Under the pieces are notes generated by a model, which was not told where the DNA came from, made no database searches, and saw only the letters and a list, made by a program, of their open reading frames with translations. A DNA stretch of 64,000 nucleotides from NCBI GenBank assembly GCA_958450365.1, contig CAUEEP010000733.1, forward strand, positions 2,004,001-2,068,000, given 5' to 3'. The translations under genes and the position numbers were made by a program. This document shows positions 12,478 through 23,991 of the stretch, one piece after another; position 1 is the first letter of the stretch; each line of letters starts with the position of its first letter. The DNA is from Mesorhabditis belari (Eukaryota; Nematoda; Chromadorea; Rhabditida; Rhabditidae).

Positions 12478-14046
12478 TAAGGTGCGTTGCAAAATGATAG
12501 GACCACCCCTAAATTTTACATTTTTTGGCTATGAAATTTAATAACGCGAAATAGCTTTTAAAGCCTAGAAATATATACAAAAATAGGCATCTATACCATT
12601 TTTAACATTATCTGAACAAATTGCAACAAAATTATAACATTTTCTTTATTTAACACCTGTTGCGAAATGATAGGACCACATAAAAAACAACAATAAATTT
12701 GAGAATAAACAAAAGAAAAACGAATGAAAAGTTCATTAATAATCAATAGATACTCCCTTTTTCTCGATGACGTCGAGTAGTCGACTTTTCATCGAGTTCA
12801 CTAAGTTTTGAAGCGTTTGTGGTGGAATCGACGTCCAAGCTTGCGAAATTGCTTTTTTGAGCTGCGAAATCGTGTCGTAAGTCTTTCCATTAGCATAAAT
12901 ATTCCTCATGAGGATGCCCCATAAGTTTTCCATTGGGTTTAAGTCCGGTGAGCAGGCAGGCCATTCGAGAAAATCGATGTTGTGACGTTGCAGAAAAGCT
13001 TTAGTGGATTGGCTGACATGAATTGAAGCATTATCCTGTTGAAAAATATAGTGTTTCCCTCGATTTTGTGCTAGGAAAGGAAGTAGTTGATCCGCAAGGA
13101 CGTTCTGGTAATCGTTCGAGTTCATGCGACAAGTCACAAATTCTAAATCAAGAACGTCATCCACCTTGAAAGCGCCCCATATCATCAACGATCCTCCTCC
13201 GAAGTTTCGACGCCCACAAAGCATTGAATCTTTTCTCGAATCGTGCCAATAGTACTTTTTGCCGTCGCGACCATCCAAATTAAATTTTTTCTTATCGCTG
13301 AAGATGACCTACAAAGAAAAAATAGTTAACAACTCAAGGCAAAAAGTTTACTTTTTTCCAATCGATGGCGATGTGATCCCGAGCCCAAGACATCCTTTTT
13401 TCTTTGTGTGCGGGCTTTAGTTTTGGTGCTTTCTTCATGATTGCTCTTTTGATGTAACGGATGTAACACTTGATGGCTCGAGAAAGAGTGCTTTTGTGGA
13501 CGGGAGCTCCAATTTGTACCTTGACGTCCTATAGCGACATCACCGAATTCGACAACAGACGTCCCATATGCCGTTCAGCGCGGATCGTGAGCTTTCGATG
13601 ACGTGCCGGAGACTTTTTCTTGCCATACTTGAAAGGATCCTTCAAGAAATTTGAGACAATTTGGTGCGAGCGCTTCATTTTTTTGCGATCTTCCGATTCG
13701 ACAACTTTCTTCCTTTCAAAATCAAAATTTTCATCTGTTCGATCCGCGAAAGCGATTTTCCACGTCCCATCTTTCTGAAAAATAAAAATTAGCAAATAGT
13801 AAGCAAAAAACATGGTTATTACAGGTAGAAAATCAAAAAGAAACGTAGTGGTCCTATCATTTTGCGACAGGTGTAAAATAAAGAAATGCTTAAAAAATTT
13901 TGCCCTTTAAAGTAAATTATTTGACAAACGGTATTTGGGCGTACTTTGTATATAAAATTCGAATTTAAGCATCATTTTGCATTTTCAGTTATTTAAAAAT
14001 CAAAAATCGCAAGAATCGAGGGTGGTCCTATCATTTTGCAACGCAC
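12478..14046 (-). mobile_element. Tc3-like transposon with interrupted transposase
   Basis: The ends carry GCGTTGCAAAATGATAGGAC in inverted orientation. Inner copies of the GATAGGACCAC motif at about 12,660-12,690 and 13,843-13,873 give the two-site TIR layout known from Tc3. The transposase is on the minus strand. An N-terminal DNA-binding part (13,813-13,529) ends at an in-frame TAG. A middle exon ends SWARDHIAIDWKK at 13,348. A small GTAAAC..TTTGTAG intron follows, then the catalytic exon (about 13,311-12,736). The DD34E residues are visible in VIFSDKKKF, FQQDNASIH and PDLNPMENLWG. The protein closely follows the Tc3A layout. The stop suggests that this copy is inactive. Confidence 0.85.
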
Positions 14047-14057
14047 TGTATAAACTA

Positions 14058-14580
14058 TTGGGTTGAGGAGAATGAGTCGGCGCCAAACTTTAAAGGGACT
14101 TTTTGCACACATAGCAAAGCCTTCTTTAAACATACGTTTGGTTTCATCAAAAGGATCCACTATTTCTCTACAAAATGACTTTTGAGAGATTCCACAAAGC
14201 TTTTCTTTCGTGGAGTTTATGAATTTCCAAACGCAGCTGGTTAAAATGGCAAAGAGTCCGACTCATCATTTGAACAGTTTCTTTCACATAAACCTTCTTT
14301 GGTGTTTATATAAAAAAGATAGAGCACATTCAATTACTTAAGTTGCCAAATTTGCAGGAAGATCCCACCGATGGTTTTTTCTAGATGACAGTTTGTAGTT
14401 TTTGTGAAAAAATGGCTTTTTCTTGAGCGGAGGCGCTGTTTGAATTTTCTTTTAAATGTCATTTTGTAGAGAATTAGTTAACCATTCTACTGATATCAAA
14501 CGCATATTATTTGACGAAGTCTGCTAGAAGTTTTAGACATTTTTTTGATTTTCGGCGCCGACTCATTCTCCCCAACCCAA
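14058..14580. mobile_element. Non-autonomous mariner-type TIR element
   Basis: The ends TTGGGTTGAGGAGAATGAGT and the inverse, running on to GGCGCC, are flanked by TA at 14,056 and 14,581. There is no transposase; the inside is non-coding. It lies only about 10 bp from the Tc3-like element. The TTRGGTTG start is typical of mariner-family ends. Confidence 0.75.
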
Positions 14581-14589
14581 TACAAACGC

Positions 14590-15030
14590 TAAGTGCAACA
14601 CGATATCTGCCGCACACTTGAAGAACGATAAAAGTATCAAAAAACGTTCATCAAGACCGTTTATCAGCTATCGGAGTTGCCATTACGCGTTTCATTGTTG
14701 TGACAATTCATCATCCATATTTCTACGGATTGCAAAGGATTGACTTGATGATCAAGATTGCCGCTTCTAGGCTGTTGTCGGAGTATCTCACTTTCCTAGT
14801 TATTTAGACCTTAATACATATTAGTGACTATCAAATCATAACTACCCCTTGACGACAATTTCCCCGTCCCCTCTTTCAAAACAGGATTTTGCAAACTAAT
14901 ACTTTGGCACCTTTTTGGCTTTCTAAGACATTAACCGAAGCTGATCAAAACAAGATCTTCCGGTTGTGCAAGCCAATGATCAAGAGTGAAACTATTACAT
15001 ATGCCTGCAAAACTTAATATTTATTTGAAT
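14590..15030. other. Non-coding interval below the transporter exons
   Basis: No exon consistent with the SLC36-like gene is found, although a GTTTTGCAG acceptor near 15,013 follows its last donor. The frame after that acceptor stops within a few codons. Confidence 0.35.
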
Positions 15031-15038
15031 TGACTTAC

Positions 15039-15497
15039 CCCACGAGTCCAATAATCCAGATGAAGAAGCCAGCGATGACCATCGTAATGGGGACAACACC
15101 AAACGGGATGGCCAACATTTGCTCGGGCTTCTCCAGTTTGTTCTCGATAGGGAAAATCTGAATTCAGCTGGTGTTTCGACTGAGTTTTCCAAAACGAACT
15201 ATCGCCTGGCCCTCGTACGCATACATCAGAATGCCGATCATTTGCATCATATCCGAGAAACTATTGCCGACGGCCGGCAATGTGACCAAATTCTTCCCGA
15301 AATCTGGTTGCCGGAACGACTCTTGCATGATCACGATGATTCCGATAAGCAAAAAGAAAGTCGAGATCTGAAAAGAGAATCTCCTTTTGATTGGCATTTT
15401 TGGGGCTTACCATGGCAAAGATGGCAACAACTCTCATCTTGCTGTACATATTCGTGCATATAGCGAAAGCAAGAACGATTGTGTTGGCGACAAGCAG
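15039..15497 (-). pseudogene. SLC36/PAT-type amino-acid transporter, three orphan exons
   Basis: Exons on the minus strand are 15497-15411 (29 codons), 15367-15200 (56 codons) and 15157-15039 (39 codons plus 2 nt), joined in phase by short introns. The product shows three hydrophobic segments. They read like the middle of an SLC36 proton-coupled amino-acid transporter: AFAICTNMYSKMRVVAIFAM, then ISTFFLLIGIIVIMQESF, then the MLMYAYEG-type region (here ILMYAYEGQAI) and IENKLEKPEQM. The remaining exons on both sides are missing, and transposons crowd the downstream side. This is therefore a gene fragment, although splice sites and frame are still clean, implying recent loss or a fragment copied from an active gene. 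Confidence 0.7.
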
Positions 15498-15499
15498 CT

Positions 15500-16290
15500 A
15501 AAATTTATAAACCATTCATTAAGAGACTGAGTGTGTGAGGGAAAAGTCATTTATAAGTCTAATTATAGCATTGAAAGCGTGACTGGTCCTTTGCTTTCTA
15601 AAACACTTTTCGAAAGTACTCTATAACTTTTTACTTTAGACTTTAATACGTGAAATACTCTTTCTTTTTCTTTTTGTAAAGCTTTTTTGTACATATCTCT
15701 CAAGTATTTGTGACAACTGTCAATACAAATGAATAGCCTCAATCTTAAACAAAGCTCAAACTACCGTAGATAAATATTTAAGCAAGCAAAAGTTATTCAG
15801 TCATGCGTGGTATAAAAGCAGCGGCGTAAACCGTAAAGCAGTTCATCTCCTCATTTTGCTCATTCTCATTCTGATTCAAATTGTTAGTCTGTAAAATCAT
15901 TCTGTATTGGTTATTGTTCTCTCCTTTTATTATTTCTCTTCTCTTCTCTTCAGCTATGGTTTAATTACCCAAGTTTCAGAGAGAGAGAGAGGCTCGATAA
16001 ACGAGTCATTCAATTGGGGAGCTTTCAACTACACGCCACATTTGATTTAATCCAGCCATTGCTTTATCTGACGCACATAATACTTTCTGGTCACAACAAG
16101 TATGAAAAAGAATAGCTAACCATGGAGTACTATGGATCAAGCCACTAGAAAGGATTAGTCCTTATTTTGGTCTATTTTATGCCACCCGTGTCAAGATTCA
16201 ATTAAGTCTCAAGACCCTGAATGTTCCTAAAGTTCAAAAGTCAAAAGAGATGATCAAAAGTTGGCACAAATTACCGTAAACACCCAGATG
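15500..16290. other. Non-coding interval
   Basis: No exon, element end or RNA gene is recognised. A pyrimidine-rich run and a GA repeat occur around 15,920-15,990. Confidence 0.4.
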
Positions 16291-16993
16291 CAATCATTTT
16301 TTGATGTCAGTATCTTGACCGCGGTAAACGTGGGTTCGAGGAACCCTATTTTACGTTTCAAAATGTTAAGGAAGATCAAAATTGACTGTAAAGAGCAAAA
16401 TCCGCTTTGAATTTGCAAGAACTTGCTAAAGAATTTAATTAGCACCGTGATTTCTTCTCACAATTCAAATGACCATACTTTTATTAACAAGATTCTAGTT
16501 TTTCAAGCGGGGGTATAATAGTCAAATATAAACACAGAAAATGAAATTTCAAGAGAATTATTTTTGAAGAAAGGTTTTGGAAAATCAATGTTTAATTATT
16601 TTTTTGATTATTTTTTGATATTTTTTCAACTTTTCCCAAATTCATGATCCCGATTCGTCCGCGATATTAAATTTCTGAGCCACCATGGTCAACACCACCA
16701 TGAGACTTTTGCCATAAAATTAGAACTTCGTACTGGCATCGTCGTGTCATATTAGAGTTAATAAATAGACTTTTATGGGCAAGCACTTCATTCATCTACA
16801 TTATAACCTGGCACCGGAGTTTGAGAAATCGAGCTCAACCTATTTTTTTGGCATACGCTGTATGTGCCGCGGTCCCACCTGAGATTTTCACAATAAGAGA
16901 TTTTCGACTCGCCTGTTTTGAAGGAGTGTCTCTTTTTCCAAGAAAACGCGGATCAATCATGTGTCTTATTGAAATTTGTAGTTATCCTCATAC

Positions 16994-17361
16994 AGTACGT
17001 TGCAAAATGATAGGACCACCCTCGATTTTTGCGATTTTTGATTTTAAATAACTAAAAATTTCTTAAGAACCAAACCATCGATTCTTCTGAAATTTTTTAC
17101 TCAAAAATTGAATAAACTTTGAGAATTTATTGCCAAAAAATCAGAACCAGCTTCTGGAATCATTTTGAAGATCTCACCGATTCTAGTGTCTCTTTTTGAG
17201 TGTTTGCCTTCAAATAAACTTTTTGTGGTCAAAATTTTAGAAATTGAACTAAACTTAAAAACAAATATTAACGTAAAAATGAATAAAAATTTCTAATGGA
17301 ACCAAATTTTAACCGAAGCTTTAGTTTTCAAGAAAGTCCTATCATTTTGCAACGTACTGTA
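16994..17361. mobile_element. MITE of the Tc3-like family (left arm)
   Basis: The inverted ends CAGTACGTTGCAAAATGATA are flanked by TA. The right-hand 60 bp of the Tc3-like element at 12,478-14,046 match this end closely, so that element is a plausible transposase source. The inside (about 320 bp) is non-coding. The mirror copy is at about 30,735-31,103. Confidence 0.8.
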
Positions 17362-17910
17362 GGGTTTATTATGCACCACAATACCGATGAAAAGTTTTAA
17401 TTTTGTGGCAAAAATTTCATGATGGCGGCAGCCATGGTGGCTTAGAAAATTCATGTACGAATTATGAAAGCCAGAAAAAGTGAAAAACTATCAAAAATTT
17501 GCCCACCCAAAATATTCATTTTGGCACCGGAGTTTGAAAAATCGAGCTGCCCCACCTGAGATTCTTCAACTTGTGCCCACTTCCTATCAAGAAGAAAGAT
17601 GAGCTCTTCCTCTGTCCAGTACTACGGTACTTAACCTATATAAACTGAAGCGTAGGCCAAGTATTTCAAGTCATCCTGGTTTTAAAACGGTTTTTTGTTT
17701 TTCGTTGTGCGTGCCTGTTTTCATGGATAAGTGGTTTAAAGATTATACCCGAAATGAGATTTCCGCCACTTCTCATTTTTTCTCTGAATGAAGATTTCTT
17801 TTTTGCTACATATAATGACTTGTTCTTAAAGAAGTAGAGGCTATTTTTCACGACTCGTCGAGCGACTTTTTTGAACTTGAATTTCGATCTGTTTTAAGGC
17901 ATAATTTTAT

Positions 17911-19896
17911 TCATAAGTTCTTGAAGTTTCTTTTTTCAGCTTCTCCTTTGCAATGCGGCTTTTTTGAAGGCATCTTGCAGACGAAACGGGCGAAAGGAGT
18001 TGAGATCACGTCGTAAGTCCAAAAATGGTAATTACAAGAAAGATCATTTGCAATCTGAATCGAATTGGGTTCAACATCGAAACCAAAGCTACTAACCAGC
18101 CAGTAATAAGGTGTGGTGGTCGCCGTCTGACCAAAATAATCGACTTGTGTCCCATCAGTCCATGTACCCGTTCCCAAAGTTCCATTTCCGTAATAGCCAA
18201 TCCATGCATATTGATAGCCACACGTATCGTTGTTAGGAGCAGCGATTGTGAGGTTTTTCACATTTGAGGTAACAAGACCTGTAAGAATTTTGCGACTAAA
18301 GCAAAACATATCTATTTAATACTGTAGACAAAGTCATCCTCAGCTTTCGAATGAATCGACACTAAATGTGATCCCATTCGTTGACAATTGGCTTCGGCTG
18401 TTGTCCAATTGTATAATTGCCAGTGAACAGCATCAGGATAGTTGAAATTCTGAATGCAGCTGATATCATATCAGTTTTATTTTGATTGTTGGTAAGGGGA
18501 AAGAAAGTGTTCTTTACCTGTAAATATTAGGTTGGCAACTTAATAATGACGCGTCACTACTTAACATGTTTTTTGTAATTTCAAGCACCGTTTCTTCCCT
18601 CTTTTTGCATATATACAAAGTAAAAGATGTCTGCATAAATAGCATTTGGTGCTACAAATTTCACCATTCGCTTTTTGGCAAAAAATGGAGGACAAAAAAT
18701 TCCGTATTCGAGCTGTATTGTTCTACGATTTTAAACAAGGAAAATCTCCAGCTGAATCTTATCGCACGATCATCACTGTTTTGGAGAGGAAAGTATACAC
18801 ATTCGGCAATGTCAACGATGGTTTCAAAGATTCCAAGGCGGCGATGGAAGCCTCGTAGACGAGCCACACCAAGGACATCCTCCAGAAGTGGTCGACGATG
18901 ACTTGCTCGCCTTAATTGAAGATTGCCCAACACTCACCGTTCGTGAGTTGGCAGAAATATTTTAAGTATCCCATACGACAATCGAAAACTATTTACACAC
19001 TTGGGAAAAAGAATCGTGTTGGAAAATGAGTTCCTCACGAATTGACCCAAAGCAACAAAATGGCCCGTGTCAATGTCGCCTCAATTTTGCTACAAAAATG
19101 TAAATCGAACGACTTTTTTCACTTCTGACGAAACGTGGATCAACCACGAGAACGTTAAACGCAAAAATCAATGGCTATCTGCTGGGCAGTCCCCTCAAAC
19201 CACTCCCAAACCTGATATCCATGGGAAGAAGATAATGCTCTGTTGCTGGTGGAACTTCAAGGGATTGGTGCATTATGAAGTGCTAAACCTGGCCAAATCG
19301 TCGATGCTGATCTTTATTCGAAGCAATTAATGAGAGTTAACGAGTCTTTGAAGAAATTGGGGCTCAAACCGGAGAGAGTCAGATTTTTACGCGAGAACCC
19401 AAAATCTCACACTGCAAAGATCACTTATAAGAAAATCGTGGAACTTGGCTGGAAAGTTTTGCCCCACGCGTCTTATTCACCTGATCTGGCTCCTTCAGAT
19501 TACTTTTTGTTTCGGGTCGCTGAAGCACTTTTTGAAGGGAGAAAAGTTCGATGATCATGCTCGGATCATAAAAGCAGTGAATGACTACTTCACCTCAAAA
19601 ACTCCCAAGTTCTTCGAGGATAAGATCCGGGATTTGCGCAGAAGATGGGAAGAAGTCATAGATACTAATGGAGAATACCTTTTGAATTGAAGGCTCTTCT
19701 TTTGTGTTTTTTTAAAATAAATGATTTGTTACATAAACGCGTCATTATTAAGTTGCCAACCTAATAGTAGCAATAGTCGAAAGTCTCGTTATAAACCCAG
19801 CCATCAGGACACTGAAACTCTAAACCCTGCTCATTTTTTGTTTCATAGAATCTTTTAAAAAACCATCTCCGTTAATTGAACACAAGAACGGTCGAG
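17911..19896 (-). pseudogene. C-type lectin copy A, left arm, split by mariner
   Basis: This outer lectin copy keeps the end of the first CTLD and the whole second CTLD. The 5' part (19,896-19,765) starts inside exon 4 (RPFLCSI) and runs through CPDGWVYNETFDYCYY. A mariner (18,527-19,764) then interrupts exon 5. The rest (18,526-17,911) has AVHWQLYNWTTAEANCQRMG, the WIGYYGNGTLGTGTWTDGT region and ARFVCKMP. Exons 1-3 are absent; a truncated Tc1-like element abuts at 19,897. An extra T in a T-run near 17,957 shifts the frame at the C-terminus relative to the right arm. It cannot give a functional lectin. Confidence 0.85.
18527..19764 (+). mobile_element. Mariner element in lectin copy A (left arm)
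   Basis: The 1,238-bp element has ends TTAGGTTGGCAACTTAATAA and the inverse, flanked by a TA duplication. Transposase starts at the ATG near 18,685 (MEDKKFRIRAV) and ends near 19,690. Recognisable parts are the HTH region and FFTSDETWINHENVK with the first catalytic Asp. LRENPKSHTA has Glu where mariners have the second Asp. The third Asp lies in YSPDLAPSDYFLF. Several frameshifts and stops make it a dead copy. Confidence 0.88.
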
Positions 19897-20574
19897 ATCT
19901 TTGCAGAGATCAGTGGCTTATGAGCAGGACGTCGACCAAACAATCCAAATCCGGGTAAACGACGTTGTACTGTCTTTGAACTAATTTACTTTTTGACTTT
20001 GTCAGGCAAATCGGCGTAAATCTCGACCGATGACTTCTTTGGATCAGCCTTTGAAAGAGTTTTCATCTGCAAACCATCTCGTTTTGTGGTCTTTCTGTGT
20101 TTTCCCGTATGCTTATGAGCATTTGCTGTTCCAGTTCGAGCGTATCTTTTTAAAATTTTTGATACAGTACTCTTTGAAAGACCAAGAGATCGAACGATAA
20201 ATGTCTGCTTCTGCCTATTTTCGTGCATCCATACAACATCTTTGCGTTTCTCTGTTGAAGTCTCTTTCTTGCTGCCCATCTATAAAAAAAGTTAAAATAA
20301 TTAGTAGAGGTTTAAAAAGATAAAAATAGAACAAAAAAGTAATACACTTGCATTAGAAATAATAGTTTTCAAAAAGTTTCCAAATTTATGTCCTCTAGGT
20401 TTATAGATAAATGCATTAAAAATAATAGTTTTCAAAAAGTTCAGTAGTTCTGTCTATGGATTATTACGTGCTTTTTAGGTCTACATATTTTCGCTAGTAA
20501 ACATACCGAATCAAATTTTACTAAGAAAATTTTTTTAGAAAAAACAAAAGTTTCCAAAATTATGTCCGCTACTG
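19897..20574 (-). mobile_element. Truncated Tc1-like element (left arm)
   Basis: One end is intact at 20,574 (CAGTAGCGGACATAATTTTG on the minus strand). A second, internal copy of the motif lies about 170 bp inward, again a two-site TIR. The N-terminal transposase frame (20,279-19,986) has the two helix-turn-helix parts (FIVRSLGLSKSTVSKILKRY) and stops at TAA. A further stretch, LFGRRPAHKPL, continues the same frame after the stop. The catalytic domain and the other end are missing; the break is fused to lectin exon 4. Confidence 0.8.
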
Positions 20575-20689
20575 TACGTGTCATATTTATTTTGTAGCAT
20601 TTGATCTGCTCTTTCATATTTGATTAAGTTGTCGTGTATTTAACTATTTATTTTTAACTTTTTACTTTGTAGGAAAGAGATGGAAAAAT

Positions 20690-20815
20690 TCGAAATTCGG
20701 GTACTTTTGCGCCATTGTTGGAAATAGAGTGTGCTCCTTGTTGACAGACAATTTGTCTTGACAACTTTTTTGTCGGACAATTGATCCGACAACTTCCGAC
20801 AACGCGTTTTCTAAA
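20690..20815. repeat. Dispersed repeat shared with 39,360-39,480
   Basis: About 110 bp around GTGTGCTCCTTGTTGACAGA and GATCCGACAACTTCCGACAA recur in inverted orientation near 39,362-39,475 and in the right arm near 27,280-27,405. No coding content is seen. Confidence 0.6.
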
Positions 20816-20901
20816 AGGTGCGCTTTTTAAGCAAAGCTATAAAGGCCGCGCGAAAAAAAATGTGCAAAATTTTCTTAAAATGTAGTAATGGATAGTTTTA
20901 T

Positions 20902-21631
20902 TTAACCCATTCGAAACCGCAGCGTTTTTTTTTTTTTCGTCTACGGACCAAGTCCTTTTTGACATTTTTGACTCGAAGCAGTTTATTTATGGTTGGAAAG
21001 ATGTAAGAGAGTCTCCTACACCATTTATTTTTGATGAAGAACGATTTGGATTTGACTTCAGTACTTTTCAAGATCCTATCGATTATTGTTCTCATTTTAT
21101 CGACGACAATATTTTAGTAGGCGAATCTAATAAACATGGAAAAAGGAAAACAAACTGGCAGGATTTCGATGCAAAGTCTTTCAAGCTCTTCCTGGCTTCA
21201 AATGGGAATCGTCAAATTACCGAGGATTCGTGACTACTGGAGTAGCAGGCCAGGATTAGGAGGATTTTCCCACATGTCCCACATTATGTCAAGAGCAAAA
21301 TTTGAATCTATTCTTCGCAACCTGCGTTTTTGTGATAATGAACTGGATCCTGCAGGAGATCGGCTTTATAAGATTAGAGCTATTATGGAACATTTCAATG
21401 CAAAACCAGAGACTGCATTGATTCCGGGTAAATATGAAACATCTTTTTTGCCCACGTAACTTGTAGATCTGCTACAATTGGAATATACATGTAATGCTGA
21501 AAAACAGCAAAAAAAACAATTAATTGAATGAAAATAGCTCAATTAGCGCTGCAGCGAATAATCGCTGCAGCGGTCCGTTCCTGAGTTTTTGCTGCAGCGA
21601 TTATTCGCTGCAGAAGTTTCGAATGGGTTAA
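20902..21631 (+). mobile_element. PiggyBac-type mini-element (left arm)
   Basis: The element is bounded by TTAA on both sides (20,902 and 21,628), the piggyBac target. Terminal inverted repeats read CCCATTCGAAAC. Only the N-terminal part of the transposase is kept (about 20,960-21,459): an acidic/aromatic lead region, then MGIVKLPRIRDYWS and IMSRAKFESILRNLRFCDN, which are hallmark piggyBac stretches. The catalytic Asp residues are absent and there is a frame change near 21,200. A single-base deletion near 20,972 distinguishes this arm from the right one. A GCTGCAGCGATTATTCGCTG palindrome occurs twice near the 3' end. Confidence 0.85.
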
Positions 21632-21864
21632 GGATTTAGGTTTTTTAGGGCGTGAAATTTGTTTTTGAATAGTTCTAGTGCAAATGTAGACAATAGGCCT
21701 GGTAAATTCTTAAATCATATAATTTTTTAATAGTGTTTCTTAACTTTTTCCGTTTTAAATATGTTTTCTATAATTTTACATAGCATTTTAAAATTTTTAA
21801 GTTTTAGCGAACTTTTGACATGTTCGCTTCGATCTGTTCGATCTGTTTTAAGGCATAATTTTAT

Positions 21865-23247
21865 TCATAAGTTCTTGAAGTTTCTCTTTTTCAGCTTCTC
21901 CTTTGCAATGCGGCTTTTTGAAGGCATCTTGCAGACGAAACGGGCGTAAATAGCAGTGATCGAGGTACCACCCCAAAAATGGTAATTACAAGACGGATCA
22001 TTTGAAATCTGAATCGAATTGTGTTCAACATCGAAAGTCTAAGCTACTAACCCTCCAGTAATAAGGTGTGGTGATCGCCAAAGTACCTAAATAGTCGACT
22101 TGTGTCCCATCAGTCCATGTACCCGTTCCCAAAGTTCCATTTCCGTAATAGCCAATCCATGCAGATTGATAGCCACATGTATTGTTGTAAGGAGCAGCGA
22201 TTGTGAGGTTTTTCACATTTGAGGTAACAAGACCTGCAAGAATTTTGCGACTAAAGCAAAACAACTCGATTTAATACTGTAGACAAAGTCATCCTCAGCT
22301 TTCGAATGAATCGACACTAAATGTGATCCCATTCGTTGACAATTGGCTTCGGCTGTTGTCCAATTGTATAATTGCCAGTGAACAGCATCAGGATAGTTGA
22401 AATTCTGAATGCAGCTGATATCATATCAGTTTTATTTTGATTGTTGGTAAGGGGAAAGAAAGTGTTCTTTACCTGTAAATAGTAGCAATAGTCGAAAGTC
22501 TCGTTATAAACCCAGCCATCAGGACACTGAAACTCTAAACCCTGCTCATTTTTTGTTTCATAGAATCTTTTAAAAAACCATCTCCGTTAATTGAACACAA
22601 GAACGGTCGAGCAAATGAGCACTCAGCTGACACCCATTTCCCCGATTGAGGATCCATTATAGCACAGAGAGTCGAGTTGCTTGCGTTGTCATTAGGTTCA
22701 TCTACACTCTAGGATAACGTTATCAAATTATTGGTGGCTTACTGAGGCCCCAGTTCTGATATGTCAACGGCGTTCCATCGGCATACGTCCAAATGTTGTT
22801 TTTCTTCCTCTCCACTCCAATGTACGGAGCCACTCCATTCAAATCTATTACAACGGCTAATCGAGTTTTTCAACATTTCTTCTACTCTGTGGAATTACTG
22901 CAAAGACATAGGCACCCTCGAAAACGTTGAGAATCTTTGCGGGAATCCCTCCCAAAGCTTCACAACGACGAACCACGTCGACGTAGAACTCGGCTGAAAA
23001 CATAATAACGAAAGGAACACATATTCTCGAAACTTGAAAACATAATACTCTGAAAACCAAGGTTCGATCAGTTTTGACCATTCTACTAGCATTCAAAACA
23101 CAACTTGAATAATCTTTTCAACCCACTTTCATTGCTCAGATACATGCACACATCCTCATTCGGTATTTGAAAGCTTCCAGGAGGGCATTTAAAAGAATCA
23201 GCATTCAAAATTAATAACCCAAAGATGAGTAGAAAATAGCCTTTCAT
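21865..23247 (-). CDS. Secreted two-domain C-type lectin (clec family), intact copy
   Basis: Eight exons in phase: 23247-23127, 22993-22886, 22844-22743, 22701-22579, 22534-22473, 22404-22278, 22233-22052, 22008-21865. They make 969 bp, or 322 residues. Exon 1 encodes a signal peptide (MKGYFLLIFGLLILNADS). The first CTLD (about residues 20-150) shows RCEALGG, WTYADGTPLTYQNWG and EPNDN...WVSAECSFARPFLC. The second (about 155-305) has CPDGWVYNETFDYCYYLQ, NWTTAEANCQRMGSHLVSIH and ARFVCKMP. The EPN-type motif of domain 1 suggests a mannose-type site, but whether Ca2+ or sugar binds is unproven. A basic tail (KEKLKKRNFKNL) ends the protein. Such worm genes are often intestinal and immune-responsive. 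It is the only complete copy of four in the palindrome. Confidence 0.85.
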
Positions 23248-23991
23248 CAGGCCTCGTACAATCGATGAAAAAATTTCCCAAACTGAGAAGAAGTGAAAAA
23301 AATTGGATTACTCTTCTCCTTGAGCTCTTCTTATCACCAACTTTACGACCCTTCAAGTATCCTTCATAAATTCATTATCTTTTACAGAAAAAAGTGTGTT
23401 AAAAGTAAAAAGAGAAGGCGTAATCAAAGTCTTTTGAACAGGAAGAATTAATTCGAGTAAAATTGTTTTTATATAATTTATTCTTTTCTTCAAGAGTTAG
23501 TCTTCTGGATCTGTTTGTTAGTTTAAAACAGATACTCGGCTGCCGTAGCAAATAAGTGGTCTCACTTGAACTTGCCCAACCAAGAAGGAAGTTTGATAAA
23601 TGAAGTTCAAATTGAAGTTTGATAACTAAACGTTTAAAAACCAAAGCTTTACAGAAGTTTTCAAAGAAAACACATCAAAGGACTATAACATAGACAAATG
23701 AATCTAGTGAATGAACCGACACCAAATGTTCGGCCATTTGTTGCCACCCTGTATGCTCATGGCCCAATGAATTATGAGCAATAATACAGCTTTAACAATG
23801 CATTTTAACGTCTCGGTATACTTAATTTAGATTCGAATACATTTGATTGTTCTTTTGCACAAACAATCTAGCCGTTTCTGAACTTTTGCTGAAAATGTAT
23901 TTTTGAACCCGGAAACCATTATTGTCAATTTATAAATACTGTGCCCGATTGACCGCTTCGAACCGAATAGAAACGATAGATCTGGTTATTA

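Larger units (their letters stand above)
16290..23991. repeat. Left arm of large palindrome
   Basis: This sequence recurs in inverted orientation at 24,933-31,826. Paired coordinates sum to about 48,097 across 17,600-20,600, to about 48,093 in the piggyBac part, to about 48,130-48,160 in the inner lectin copy, and to about 48,944 near the centre. Outer ends (beyond about 16,500) are clearly more diverged than the middle, where differences are mostly single bases. The arm holds a MITE, two lectin copies, a mariner, a truncated Tc1-like element and a piggyBac mini-element. Confidence 0.92.
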
